Assembly: GCA_964498525.1 (NCBI GenBank)
Contig: CAZCGU010000006.1
Location: 1 to 64,000 of the forward strand
Length of the DNA: 64,000 bases
Reading direction: 5' to 3'
Origin: DTU098 sp964498525
GTDB lineage: Bacteria; Bacillota; Desulfotomaculia; Desulfotomaculales; Pelotomaculaceae
A model generated the notes under the pieces. It was given only the letters and a program-made list of their open reading frames with translations, did no database searches and was not told the DNA's origin. Position numbers and translations under genes: made by a program. Every line of letters starts with the position of its first letter. The first letter of the stretch is position 1. Shown here piece after piece: positions 46,876 to 55,035 of this stretch.

Positions 46876-48015
46876 CTATAACGATTTAATGGCAGCCAGG
46901 ATCTCGTGGGGGGTAATCAGTTCACCGTTGACTTTGTTGATCCCGGTAACCCCGGTTCTGCCCCGGGCTGCGCGTTCTACTTCAAGTTTGTACTGTCCCA
47001 TATTCATTTCGGGAACGATAATAGCCCGGGCCTTACGGGAAAGCGAGGCCACCTCTGTTTCCGGGAAAGGCCAAATTGTAATGGGCCTGAAAAGACCTGC
47101 CTTAATACCTTCCTCCCGGGCTTCCTTCACCGCCCGCCTGGCTGAACGGGAAACTGCCCCATAGGCTATAATAATAATTTCGGCGTCATCGGTCTGACAG
47201 GATTCGCTTAAGACAATTTCATCAATATTTTTAGTTAACTTGTTATGCAAACGGTTGATTAACCTCTCGGTTACAACAGGATTGGTGCTGGGAGCGCCGC
47301 TTTCATCGTGGACCAGGCTGGTAACGTGAAAACGATAACCTTCACAGAAATTGGCCACAACGGGAACGTCGTCCTCGCCGGGCTGGAAGGGTTTATAATC
47401 CTTCAGGCCGGCGGGTGGTTTTTTTCGATCTACAATGGGCAGATCACCCAGTTGAGGCAGGCAAACCCTCTCCCGCAGGTGGCCAACAACTTCGTCTGTA
47501 AGGATAATTACGGGTGTTCTAAATTTTTCCGCTAAATTAAAAGCCTGCACCGTAAGGGTGTAAGATTCCTGTACAGAGTCGGGGCACAGGGCAATGATTG
47601 GGTGATCCCCGTGGGTTCCCCAGCGTGCCTGCATCACGTCACCCTGACCCGGCGCCGTTGGTATGCCGGTGCTGGCGCCGAACCTTTGAACGTTTACAAT
47701 AACGCAGGGCACTTCGGCCATGGCTGCAAAGCCCAGGTTCTCCTGTTTGAGGGAAAAACCGGGACCGCTGGTGGCGGTCATGGATTTTAAACCGGTGAGG
47801 GAAGCGCCGATAACGGCCGCCATGCTGCCCAGTTCATCCTCCATCTGGATATACTTGCCACCCAGGGGGGGAAGTTTGTCGGAGAGAATTTCCGCAATTT
47901 CCGTAGAGGGGGTAATAGGATAGCCCGCAAAAAAGCGGGCGCCTGCTGCCAGAGCGCCTTCAACTATGGCTTCGTTTCCCTGCATTAAGCGGGCCAGCGG
48001 CAGTAGTTCGCTCAT
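46876..48015 (-). CDS. korA: 2-oxoacid:ferredoxin oxidoreductase, alpha subunit
   Basis: A 379-residue alpha subunit: pyrimidine-binding core with GYPITPSTEI and MEDELGSMAAVIGAS, TSGPGFSLKQE, and a C-terminal transketolase-C-like domain. The ATG at 48015 with AGGAGGTGAGCC upstream is preferred; the longer frame overlaps korD. It overlaps the korD stop by 4 nt. Confidence 0.94.
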   Translation of the reverse strand: MSELLPLARLMQGNEAIVEGALAAGARFFAGYPITPSTEIAEILSDKLPPLGGKYIQMEDELGSMAAVIGASLTGLKSMTATSGPGFSLKQENLGFAAMAEVPCVIVNVQRFGASTGIPTAPGQGDVMQARWGTHGDHPIIALCPDSVQESYTLTVQAFNLAEKFRTPVIILTDEVVGHLRERVCLPQLGDLPIVDRKKPPAGLKDYKPFQPGEDDVPVVANFCEGYRFHVTSLVHDESGAPSTNPVVTERLINRLHNKLTKNIDEIVLSESCQTDDAEIIIIAYGAVSRSARRAVKEAREEGIKAGLFRPITIWPFPETEVASLSRKARAIIVPEMNMGQYKLEVERAARGRTGVTGINKVNGELITPHEILAAIKSL

Positions 48016-48236
48016 TTTCGGCTCACCTCCTGCCCAACATAAATAGCAAAGTCCGGGCAATGGTGCTCGCAATTGCGGCACCCGGTACACAAGGCGGCAT
48101 TGACCACCGTAACTTTACCAAGGCTGTCCAGGGCCAGTACCCTGGGGCATAAAGCCACACAGATGCCACAGCCTTTGCACCATTCTTTTTTGATGACAAT
48201 TTTTTGCGTAGAAAGGTTGGATAATGTTTCAGCCAT
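48012..48236 (-). CDS. korD: Ferredoxin-like delta subunit, 2x[4Fe-4S]
   Basis: A 74-residue ferredoxin with two clusters: CKGCGICVALCP and CTGCRNCEHHCP. First gene of korDABC and the electron-transfer subunit. ATG at 48236 after AAAGAGGT; the longer frame to 48290 has no site. Confidence 0.92.
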   Translation of the reverse strand: MAETLSNLSTQKIVIKKEWCKGCGICVALCPRVLALDSLGKVTVVNAALCTGCRNCEHHCPDFAIYVGQEVSRK

Positions 48237-48282
48237 AATGTTACCTCTTTGTGTTAAGCGTATTTTGTCGATTAAATATTTG

Positions 48283-48341
48283 GATACCATGCGGGATTAC
48301 GGACAAACTCCTTTGCTTACAAAAAAAAACCCTATGGTATC
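48283..48341. promoter_or_regulatory. Inverted repeat upstream of kor operon
   Basis: GATACCAT (48283-48290) and ATGGTATC (48334-48341) are perfect 8-bp inverted arms 43 nt apart, in the divergent region between korD and the DUF421 gene. They could be paired operator half-sites or a hairpin. No sigma-54 -24/-12 element was found between here and korD. Confidence 0.35.
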
Positions 48342-48560
48342 TAAAATCTGATAAATTAATGTCATTCTGAGAGTCGGGAATATTAAAGTTCAGAATTGAT
48401 GTTGTTTGTATCATGATGACATAAATCTCATATTAATACGTAAAAATAACCCTATACATATTTTACTCGTTTTTTAGTTAATGTAAAGTGATATTTTTTT
48501 TTAAATACGGTAAAACATAAACCTGCAATGCAAAATATGCAGACAGGACGGTGTTTTCAT

Positions 48561-49229
48561 TTGTTCCGGGAATATATCTATCGTACTGTATTTGTGTATA
48601 TTTCAGTTCTTATTGTGATCAGGGCAATGGGGAAGAGGGAAATCGGTCAGCTATCCCCTTTTGATTTTGTTGTGGCCATCGTAATTGCCGAACTTGCTGT
48701 CATACCCCTGGTGGAAACTGATCTGCCCCTCTGGCACAGCGCTTTACCCCTGATTATCCTGGGCGTCCTGGAAATTGCTGTTTCCTATGCCACCCTTTTC
48801 AGCCATTTTCTTCGGGGCTTGCTTTGCGGGCACCCCCAAATAATTATAAAAAACGGGGTTCTGTTACGGGATGAAATGCGCAAGGCGCGTTATAATCTGG
48901 ATGAATTATTAGCTCAATTGCGGGAAAAAGGGATTGTCGATTTGTCTGATGTGGAATTCGCCGTGCTGGAAACATCCGGGAGACTGAGTGTTATCGAGAA
49001 ATCCCAGCATCGCCCTGTTACCCCCGCCGATCTGGGTATCTCCACACCCTACGAAGGACTGCCCACGGTGCTGGTTATGGACGGTACGACAATGGGTAAA
49101 AATTTAAAGGATATTGATCTGGATGAAAACTGGCTGCGGGAAGTACTAAAAGAGCAGGGACTTTCCCCCCGGGGGGTTCTTCTGGCAACACTGGGGACGG
49201 ACGGCAAACTTTTTGTCAGTAAAAAGTGA
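48561..49229 (+). CDS. DUF421 (YetF/YrbG-like) membrane protein
   Basis: A 222-residue protein with three N-terminal helices, the conserved RAMGKREIGQLSPFDFVVAI, and a cytosolic DUF421 domain (GHPQIIIKNG, ARYNLDELLAQLR, SVIEK). Family members occur in spore-formers; role unclear. I prefer TTG 48561 after AGGACGGTG; ATG 48528 would add 11 residues. Confidence 0.88.
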   Translation: MFREYIYRTVFVYISVLIVIRAMGKREIGQLSPFDFVVAIVIAELAVIPLVETDLPLWHSALPLIILGVLEIAVSYATLFSHFLRGLLCGHPQIIIKNGVLLRDEMRKARYNLDELLAQLREKGIVDLSDVEFAVLETSGRLSVIEKSQHRPVTPADLGISTPYEGLPTVLVMDGTTMGKNLKDIDLDENWLREVLKEQGLSPRGVLLATLGTDGKLFVSKK

Positions 49230-49477
49230 GGAAATGTTTACTATTCCAGGGGTTTAGGGCTGCCAAACCGGGTTCTTCCAGGTTTTTTTGGGGGCTCAGC
49301 AGTTTATTTCGCTGTTAATGCCCTGCAGGCCGGTGTGAGGCAGGTAAAAGTGCCTGCGGGGTGCTCATTTTTTAACTAAAGCAGGAGGAAATAGTCGTTC
49401 CTGGTAGAATTAACCTGGTAAAATCAGAAACTTTAAAATTTAGGGTTATATTTTTAGTTCACGGGCGGTGCAAGACT

Positions 49478-50137
49478 ATGATCCAGCTTGAGCGCAGGCA
49501 ACAGTATCTTATTATACTTCTGGCCGGCATCATTCTTTTTGGCGCCGGTTACCGGCTGGCCCAAACGAAGGAGCGGGCAGCGGAGAATAACAAGCCGGTT
49601 TTGGAGCAAAGGGAGGCAGAGGAGAAAACCAGCCATGAAAATTTGTATGTCCATGTTGCGGGTGCTGTTGCCAGGCCGGGAGTTTACCAGCTGCCCCAGG
49701 GTTCAAGGATCATAGACGCCGTCCAAAAGGCCGGTCCTGCGGCTGACGCAGCCCTTGATTCTTTAAAGCTGGCCGCGCCGGTGACTGACGGACAGACCAT
49801 TTATGTGCCGGGCCTCCTGGATTTGCAGGGCGCCGCCCAAGCCGGCGAGCCTGCAGCCGGCGGGACCGGATCAGCTGCGCTCCCGGCTAAAAATGTCTTT
49901 GCTCCCCCGGCAGGATCTGTGCCGGGAAGTTCCGGAGGGGCGGGAATTGTCAATATCAATACAGCGGATCAAAGTCAGCTGGATACCCTCCCGGGAATTG
50001 GGCCTGCACTGGCTCAGCGGATTATTGATTACAGGGAACTAAACGGCCCCTTTGCGGCAGTTGAAGAGATCAAAAACGTCTCCGGTATCGGGGATAAGAA
50101 GTTTGAAGCTCTTAAGGACATGGTCACGGTGTATTGA
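49478..50137 (+). CDS. comEA: ComEA, competence DNA-binding protein
   Basis: A 219-residue membrane-anchored DNA receptor: one N-terminal helix (about 10-28), an SLBB domain (LYVHVAGAVARPGVYQL, about 57-110), a Pro/Ala/Gly linker and a C-terminal helix-hairpin-helix (NINTADQSQLDTLPGIG). It hands DNA to ComEC, whose gene here is 9.5 kb away instead of adjacent. Confidence 0.94.
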   Translation: MIQLERRQQYLIILLAGIILFGAGYRLAQTKERAAENNKPVLEQREAEEKTSHENLYVHVAGAVARPGVYQLPQGSRIIDAVQKAGPAADAALDSLKLAAPVTDGQTIYVPGLLDLQGAAQAGEPAAGGTGSAALPAKNVFAPPAGSVPGSSGGAGIVNINTADQSQLDTLPGIGPALAQRIIDYRELNGPFAAVEEIKNVSGIGDKKFEALKDMVTVY

Positions 50138-50280
50138 GGCAGGGGGAGCGGTCCTTGATCTTGACTTGCCTGGTGTGGATCGATCCTGTTGGTTGCCCAC
50201 GTGCTTATTCCTTTCCCCTGCACGAAGATAACGGGGCGTTTTCCTTTGCGATCCGGAAGGATTGAGATTCCTTTTTTATA

Positions 50281-50320
50281 AAGAAATCCCGGTTTTCATT
50301 GGGCGATGAAAGCCGGGAAT
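50281..50320 (-). terminator. Terminator downstream of the 66-residue gene
   Basis: On the minus strand ATTCCCGGCTTTCATCG pairs with TGAAAACCGGGAT, followed by TTCTTTATAAAAAA. The same hairpin in related form occurs at 51258-51297. Confidence 0.7.
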
Positions 50321-50362
50321 GTAAAAGGAGAGTACTTCAGATTATATGAGGAGACTGAAAAT

Positions 50363-50563
50363 TTAAAGGGTTAACTTAAGAAGTAATAAAGCTTTGGGCG
50401 AGGTAATATCCATTATATCCTTGTCGCCCAGTTCCCTTACCAGCCATGAAACCAACCGGCTCTTGCTGTCCGGCATGTTCTTATCCTGCAGGGGTTTATT
50501 GGTGCCCGAGCACCCTCCCTGAGGATCTGTACGCAATCCCACTTGAATAAAAACCTCTGCCAT
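50363..50563 (-). CDS. Unrecognised 66-residue protein under tandem riboswitches
   Basis: A 66-residue soluble protein I do not recognise. The N-terminus looks like a beta strand (MAEVFIQVGL), followed by a Gly/Cys loop (PQGGCSGTNKP) and two helices ending LLLLKLTL. There is one cysteine. It is clearly translated: ATG at 50563 sits 4 nt after GGGAGGTG, and a terminator follows. At least three tandem Moco-type riboswitches precede it, so a role in molybdenum/tungsten cofactor or metal handling is inferred. Confidence 0.7.
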   Translation of the reverse strand: MAEVFIQVGLRTDPQGGCSGTNKPLQDKNMPDSKSRLVSWLVRELGDKDIMDITSPKALLLLKLTL

Positions 50564-50597
50564 GAATCACCTCCCTCTATGATTTCCTTATAAATGT

Positions 50598-50754
50598 AAT
50601 GCCGGGCCGGCGATGCGAAAAGCAAAGCTAGCCCGGCAAGAAGCCGCCGGTAACCAGGTCTCCTTTTCGCAATGGAAGGCGCGCCCGTTTCCAAACGCAC
50701 CCTGACGTCCAACCAACCATAGCCTTTAAGGGCCTTAGGTCATGTGGCTCGGAG
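50598..50754 (-). promoter_or_regulatory. Moco/Tuco-type riboswitch, copy C (complete)
   Basis: Read 5'-3' on the minus strand it has CTCCGAGCC, then CTATGGTTGG, CAGGGTG, GGAAACGGGCGCGCC, TTCCATTGCGAAAAGGAG, and a hairpin GCCGGGC ... GCCCGGC at its 3' end. The blocks match the leader at 59296-59414. No T-run follows the last hairpin and the coding site lies 35 nt beyond, so control may be translational. Class assigned from memory of the Moco motif and from context. Confidence 0.68.
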
Positions 50755-50778
50755 GGCAAATATATTTTTTACAAACGC

Positions 50779-50888
50779 AATGCCGGGCCGGCGATGCGAA
50801 AAGCAAAGCTAGCCCGGCAAGAAGTTGCCGGTGACCAGGTCTCCTTTTCGCAATGGAAGGCGCGCCCGTTTCCAAACACACCCTGACG
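50779..50888 (-). promoter_or_regulatory. Moco/Tuco-type riboswitch, copy B (truncated by gap)
   Basis: The 3' part of a second copy, almost identical to copy C over 110 nt and offset by 181 bp. Differences are few (e.g. TTGCCGGTGACC against CCGCCGGTAACC) and include both sides of the variable stem. Its 5' half lies in the N gap. Confidence 0.68.
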
Positions 50889-50988
50889 NNNNNNNNNNNN
50901 NNNNNNNNNNNNNNNNNNNNNNNNNNNNNNNNNNNNNNNNNNNNNNNNNNNNNNNNNNNNNNNNNNNNNNNNNNNNNNNNNNNNNNNN
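50889..50988. other. Assembly gap (100 N) inside the riboswitch array
   Basis: Exactly 100 N, so probably of unknown real length. It separates copy A from copy B; if units keep the 181-bp period, about 126 nt or that plus whole units would be missing. Confidence 0.99.
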
Positions 50989-51090
50989 ACCAGGTCTCCT
51001 TTTCGCAATGGAAGGCGCGCCCGTTTCCAAACACACCCTGACGTCCAACCAACCATAGCCTTTAAAAGCCTTAGGTCGTGTGGCTCGGAG
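50989..51090 (-). promoter_or_regulatory. Moco/Tuco-type riboswitch, copy A (5' part)
   Basis: First copy of the array in transcription order, from CTCCGAGCC (51082-51090) through the GGAAACGGGCGCGCC and AAAAGGAG blocks to the gap. Upstream on the minus strand is AT-rich sequence with TATAAT (about 51136-51141) and TAAAAT boxes, suitable for a promoter. Confidence 0.68.
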
Positions 51091-51257
51091 AACAATGTAA
51101 GTATATTTTAACATTTTATATTTCTTGTTGTTTAATTATAACCCGCCCAGTGTTAAATGGGAACACCAAATTTCACCTGACGGCGAAAAAGTTAATTATG
51201 GATTTGTTTTTGCTTCTGTTTGAACACGGCACGGTAACAGCAGGAAGGCGCTTAAGC

Positions 51258-51297
51258 AAAAAAATTCCCGGTTTTCTTAGGGCGGGAAAGCCGGGCC
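51258..51297 (-). terminator. Intrinsic terminator after the TrmO-FmdE gene
   Basis: Minus strand CCCGGCTTTC / GAAAACCGGG, followed by AATTTTTTTG. It isolates the upstream fusion gene from the riboswitch array. It resembles the hairpin at 50281-50320, suggesting duplication. Confidence 0.85.
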
Positions 51298-51384
51298 AGG
51301 CAAGTAATAAATGTTTTAGAGAATATATGGGGGAGAAAGTCTTATTATTTGTATCACAGAAAACAACGGTGTGCTGCGGGAATG

Positions 51385-52182
51385 TCAGGGTAAAGAATAT
51401 TTCATTATTTCTGTGTCGGGCAATTCCCAAAAATCCCCGAAGCTGATCCTTCGCAGGGCGGAGATTTGCAACAACTCCCCTTTTTTGTCCCAGGTGCTCG
51501 TGTCCCGGGACGCGGAACAGCTGTATCTGAATCTGGGTGGGTTGGCCAGCCTGGATCTGGTCAGGCCTTGCAGGGTATCGGCCAGACAGGGGGACCCCTC
51601 CACCAGGATGTTGAGATCCGGTGAATTGATGTGGCCCAATATTTCTTCTGCCAGAACAGCCATACGTATTCCCATGTACAGGCCGGGGCATTCTTCTTGA
51701 TGGTGGGCAATGGCCTGCCTTAAAAATAGCTTTTTCAACTTTTCCCTGTAAACAGGCTTAATGTTTGGAGTGCGGGGGGAAAAGACGATATCATTTTCGT
51801 AATAAGGTTTTATATCAATTACAGGTGTACCGTCCAGGGCGTCAATATTCTTGACGTAAAGAAGGTTGTTCTCCACTTTAACCAACCGGACCAGGTACAT
51901 GCCGATGGGGTTGGGGCGGACCGGCGCCCTGATCCCAAAAACGCCAAAGGAAGAAAGATTGGGATTGTTCCTGGAAGGTTTGACCGTAAGGGTATCCCTT
52001 TTGGCAAGGTGAAACCAGGTCAGGATCCACAGGTGGGAATTTTGTTCCACACTCTGGATGGCTTTTGCATATTCGGGGAAAACCTCTATGATGGCGTGGG
52101 GAATTAAACCTGGAGCTTCGTTTTGTTTGTTGTCCGGGCGCTTAATTACTCCCACGGGTTTAATTGTGTATGTATCGGACAT
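51385..52182 (-). CDS. TrmO/TsaA methyltransferase fused to an FmdE-like domain
   Basis: A 265-residue fusion. Residues 1-150 are a TsaA/TrmO (UPF0066) domain: YTIKPVGVIKRP, RDTLTVKPSRN, GIRAPVRPNPIG. In other bacteria this domain methylates t6A37 of tRNA-Thr. Residues about 155-265 match FmdE: AIAHHQEECPGLYMGIRMA, VEGSPCLADTLQGLT. FmdE-type domains occur with molybdenum enzymes in anaerobes. TsaA homologues often lie in molybdopterin clusters, so this one may act there rather than on tRNA. Confidence 0.82.
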   Translation of the reverse strand: MSDTYTIKPVGVIKRPDNKQNEAPGLIPHAIIEVFPEYAKAIQSVEQNSHLWILTWFHLAKRDTLTVKPSRNNPNLSSFGVFGIRAPVRPNPIGMYLVRLVKVENNLLYVKNIDALDGTPVIDIKPYYENDIVFSPRTPNIKPVYREKLKKLFLRQAIAHHQEECPGLYMGIRMAVLAEEILGHINSPDLNILVEGSPCLADTLQGLTRSRLANPPRFRYSCSASRDTSTWDKKGELLQISALRRISFGDFWELPDTEIMKYSLP

Positions 52183-52249
52183 AACTGTACTTCCTTGTGA
52201 ATAAAGTATGAAGCTATATATTTGACGTTATGGGTTAAGGTGAATATAT

Positions 52250-52277
52250 TTGCCCCAGGTAAAAAATATGGTAAAAT
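52250..52277 (+). promoter_or_regulatory. Candidate fdhD promoter
   Basis: TTGCCC (52250-52255), 16 bp, TAAAAT (52272-52277). An overlapping alternative is TTGACG (52222) with TATATT (52244). No riboswitch-like structure is seen between here and fdhD. Confidence 0.45.
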
Positions 52278-52393
52278 AGGACTCAAAGGTGTTAACTATA
52301 AAAAACTCATTGGAATAATAAAGTATCCCTTAAACTTGTAATTTAATTCCCATGTAGATTCACCAAATTACCGGTCAAAGGAGTGGGTTTTGG

Positions 52394-53185
52394 ATGAACC
52401 AGCCTTCACTTTACAAGGAACGCGGCGTCCAAACGTACGACTGTGGTGTAACCCAATCCAAAACTGCCCTTGTGGTGGTTGAAGTACCCCTCACGGTATA
52501 CGTCAACGACACTGAACTGGCGACATTAATCTGTTCACCCGGCAGTTACCGGGAACTGGCTGTGGGATTTTTGTTAAGCGAAGGGCTGCTGCGGGATTGC
52601 ACGGATATTAAGAATATAACCTTTAACGAACAGGACAGTTTGCTTTGGGTGGAAACCGTTGCGCCGGTACCGCAATTGGAAAATTTTTTGCGGCGCCAGA
52701 TTGCCAGTTGCTGCGGCAAGGGACGGGCAGCCTTGTATTATGTCAATGATGCCCGAAAGCTTAAGCCTGTTGAGTCCGGGCATATCTTCGAGGCGCCCCG
52801 CCTGTTGCGCTTAATCGGCTTGCTGGAGGAAAAGTCGTCCACTTTTCGCAAAACAGGCGGCGTGCACAGCGCAGCCCTGGGCGACAGCCAGGGGATGCTG
52901 GCAAGATACGAAGATATTGGACGCCACAACGCGGTTGACAGGGTCCTGGGGTATGCCCTTTTAAATAAGATTGACCCGGCGGACAAATGTCTCCTCTTAA
53001 GTGGGAGGATATCCTCGGAGATATTGATTAAGGCTGCACACTACGGTATACCGGTGGTGGTGTCGCGTTCCGCCCCCACATTTTTAGCCGTTGAATTGGC
53101 TGACGAGTTTAATTTAGCCCTGGTTGGATTTGCCCGGGGAGACAGGCTGACGGTTTACAGCCACCCTGAAAAAGTTTCCATGTAA
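52394..53185 (+). CDS. fdhD: Formate dehydrogenase accessory sulfurtransferase FdhD
   Basis: A 263-residue FdhD, which passes sulfur from IscS-type desulfurase to the molybdenum/tungsten bis-MGD cofactor before insertion in formate dehydrogenase. The active cysteine region is SCCGKG (about residue 105). YEDIGRHNAVDRVLG and SGRISSEI are typical. It is the only plus-strand gene in the Moco cluster, convergent with the unknown gene and moeA. Confidence 0.95.
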   Translation: MNQPSLYKERGVQTYDCGVTQSKTALVVVEVPLTVYVNDTELATLICSPGSYRELAVGFLLSEGLLRDCTDIKNITFNEQDSLLWVETVAPVPQLENFLRRQIASCCGKGRAALYYVNDARKLKPVESGHIFEAPRLLRLIGLLEEKSSTFRKTGGVHSAALGDSQGMLARYEDIGRHNAVDRVLGYALLNKIDPADKCLLLSGRISSEILIKAAHYGIPVVVSRSAPTFLAVELADEFNLALVGFARGDRLTVYSHPEKVSM

Positions 53186-53224
53186 ATATTTATTATTGTC
53201 CTTTTATATTAGCGGATTTGGTTT

Positions 53225-53701
53225 TTATCTGGTTTCAGTTTCCCCGGTGATGACCCCGTAGTTGCAAATAAAGCTCAAAGCCTTTTTTTTGCGGCCAATC
53301 CTGGAGGCGTTGGATAGAAAACTTTTCAGATTGCGGGATGGTTCATTAAACTCCTTCCAATAGGCAGCTTTAGCTTTTTTAACCAGGTCCTTTGGGGGCA
53401 AGTGAAAGTCTTCCGGGGCTATTTCCAGGAGTTCAAGGGCCCTCTGGCAGCATTCAATTCTGGTGTTCCGGCAGCTTTCATGCATGCGGAAAAAGGCGCA
53501 AAGCAGTAACTGCTCCTTGCTGTTGACCGGGGCGCCCAAATCAGCCAGTCTCCAGAAAAGCATGCCCAGGGCTTCCGATTCGCTGCAGCCCCGGGTTACA
53601 GAATCAAGGGCGATCTTTAAAATTAGGGTCTGCCTGTTCTGGTAGACCGGTATGCCGGGAACCGGGGTTCCCAGGGTAATTACACTTTCAGCCTTTTCCA
53701 T
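53225..53701 (-). CDS. Unrecognised protein in the molybdenum-cofactor cluster
   Basis: A 158-residue, mainly helical protein I do not recognise, with several cysteines (GCSESEALG, HESCRNTRIECCQRAL) and a basic C-terminus (RIGRKKKALSF). ATG at 53701 follows AAAGGAAATC; the longer frame overlaps moeA and is unlikely. It lies about 110 nt downstream of moeA on the same strand, so it is probably co-transcribed and may assist cofactor insertion. Confidence 0.65.
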   Translation of the reverse strand: MEKAESVITLGTPVPGIPVYQNRQTLILKIALDSVTRGCSESEALGMLFWRLADLGAPVNSKEQLLLCAFFRMHESCRNTRIECCQRALELLEIAPEDFHLPPKDLVKKAKAAYWKEFNEPSRNLKSFLSNASRIGRKKKALSFICNYGVITGETETR

Positions 53702-53810
53702 AATGATTTCCTTTCCCCGGAGGTTTCCTGGGGTCCGGGGCCTGAACCCGAGGCCAGTTTTTTTAAGGCAGCGGCAGGTAATATGAATGACTCTGCCCGG
53801 TGGCCAACGA

Positions 53811-55010
53811 TTAAAGAAGGATGACCGCCAGATCCTGTCCTGCTTCAACGGGAGGGCGTCCCGGCGGCAATTCGACAAGCGCGTTGGATTTAAGCACAGC
53901 CTGGAGCATGCTTGATTTTTGGCCGGGTATGATGGTTACCCCCCATTTACCTTCGTCACTATCCGCATAACCTTGAAGAAAGCGGCGGGTGCCTGTTTTT
54001 TTGGGATAGGAGTTCTTACATGATGCCATAATATGCTGTGGATGCGGATTTAGTCCCTGCAGGGCGAGTAAAACCGGGCGGGCCAGAAGGTGGTAGCCCA
54101 CGGCACAGGCCGCGGGATTTCCGGACAGGGCAATAATAAATTTCCTGTTGCAAAGCGCCGCTCCGCTGTGGGCGCCCGGTTTGATTTTAACCCCCCAAAA
54201 AAGCAGGCGTGCACCAACGTGCCTGAGCATATAAATAGCCTGGTCGTAAACGCCGGAAGCAGCGCCCCCGGTGGTAATTATAAGGTCTGACTGCTGCAGA
54301 AGTATTTCCAGGTGTTCCTTGAGGTTTATGGCGCATTCAGCTCCCGTGGCCGCTAAACCGGTCACCTGACCCCCATCACGCATAACAAGCGCGGCTAAAA
54401 GGGGGCTGTTGCTGTCCCGCACCTGACCGGGTTCCGGCGCCGCCTGGTAGGGGACAACACCCTGGCCCAGGCCCAGCACTGCAACCCTGGGTTTCCTGAT
54501 TACAGCTACCTTTCCATGCCCATAGGCCGCCAGAACACCAATAGCCCCGGGTCCCAGGCGGGTACCGCTGGACACCAGCAGATCCCCGGTTCGAAAATCT
54601 TCTCCTGGCTGCTTGATGTTTTCGCCGGGCAGGAACCTTCCGGTAGAGGCAACGCAGTTGGCTTCTACCCTGGCTGTTTCCTGCGGTATAACAGCCACGG
54701 TGCCGGCCGGCAGGGGGCCACCGGTTGCCACGCCGGCGGCTTGCCCCGGGAGAAGAGGGTATTTGGATCTTTCGCCCGGTTTAAGAAGCTCCGTTAGCTC
54801 GTAAGTTTCCGGCGCACCGGCAGGGTCAGCGTTGACGGCATAGCCGTCTACCACTGCCTGGGGACAGGAAGGCAGGTTGCTGTCAGCAAAGACCTCCCTG
54901 TAAGTAACCCGGTCCAGGGATTGCAATAAAGGGATCGTTTCATGGGGCAGGGTAGTAATGAGGCTCAGAAGGGTATCCTGAGCCTCTTCAAGTTTTATAT
55001 TTTTAAGCAT
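53811..55010 (-). CDS. moeA: Molybdopterin molybdenumtransferase MoeA
   Basis: A 399-residue MoeA inserting molybdate or tungstate into adenylylated molybdopterin. Domain order is intact: N-terminal domain with SCPQAVVDGYAV, MoCF domain with TTGGAASGVYD (about 260) and ALSGNPAA, and the C-terminal beta domain. The ATG at 55010 has GGAGGTATT upstream. It begins 26 nt after the stop of the next upstream gene. Confidence 0.93.
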   Translation of the reverse strand: MLKNIKLEEAQDTLLSLITTLPHETIPLLQSLDRVTYREVFADSNLPSCPQAVVDGYAVNADPAGAPETYELTELLKPGERSKYPLLPGQAAGVATGGPLPAGTVAVIPQETARVEANCVASTGRFLPGENIKQPGEDFRTGDLLVSSGTRLGPGAIGVLAAYGHGKVAVIRKPRVAVLGLGQGVVPYQAAPEPGQVRDSNSPLLAALVMRDGGQVTGLAATGAECAINLKEHLEILLQQSDLIITTGGAASGVYDQAIYMLRHVGARLLFWGVKIKPGAHSGAALCNRKFIIALSGNPAACAVGYHLLARPVLLALQGLNPHPQHIMASCKNSYPKKTGTRRFLQGYADSDEGKWGVTIIPGQKSSMLQAVLKSNALVELPPGRPPVEAGQDLAVILL

Positions 55011-55035
55011 ATATAATACCTCCAAACAACCTCGC

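Noticed and set aside
50735..51114. Open frames encoded within the 181-bp repeats
   Set aside because: They run through N bases and exist only because conserved RNA blocks repeat; no ribosome sites.
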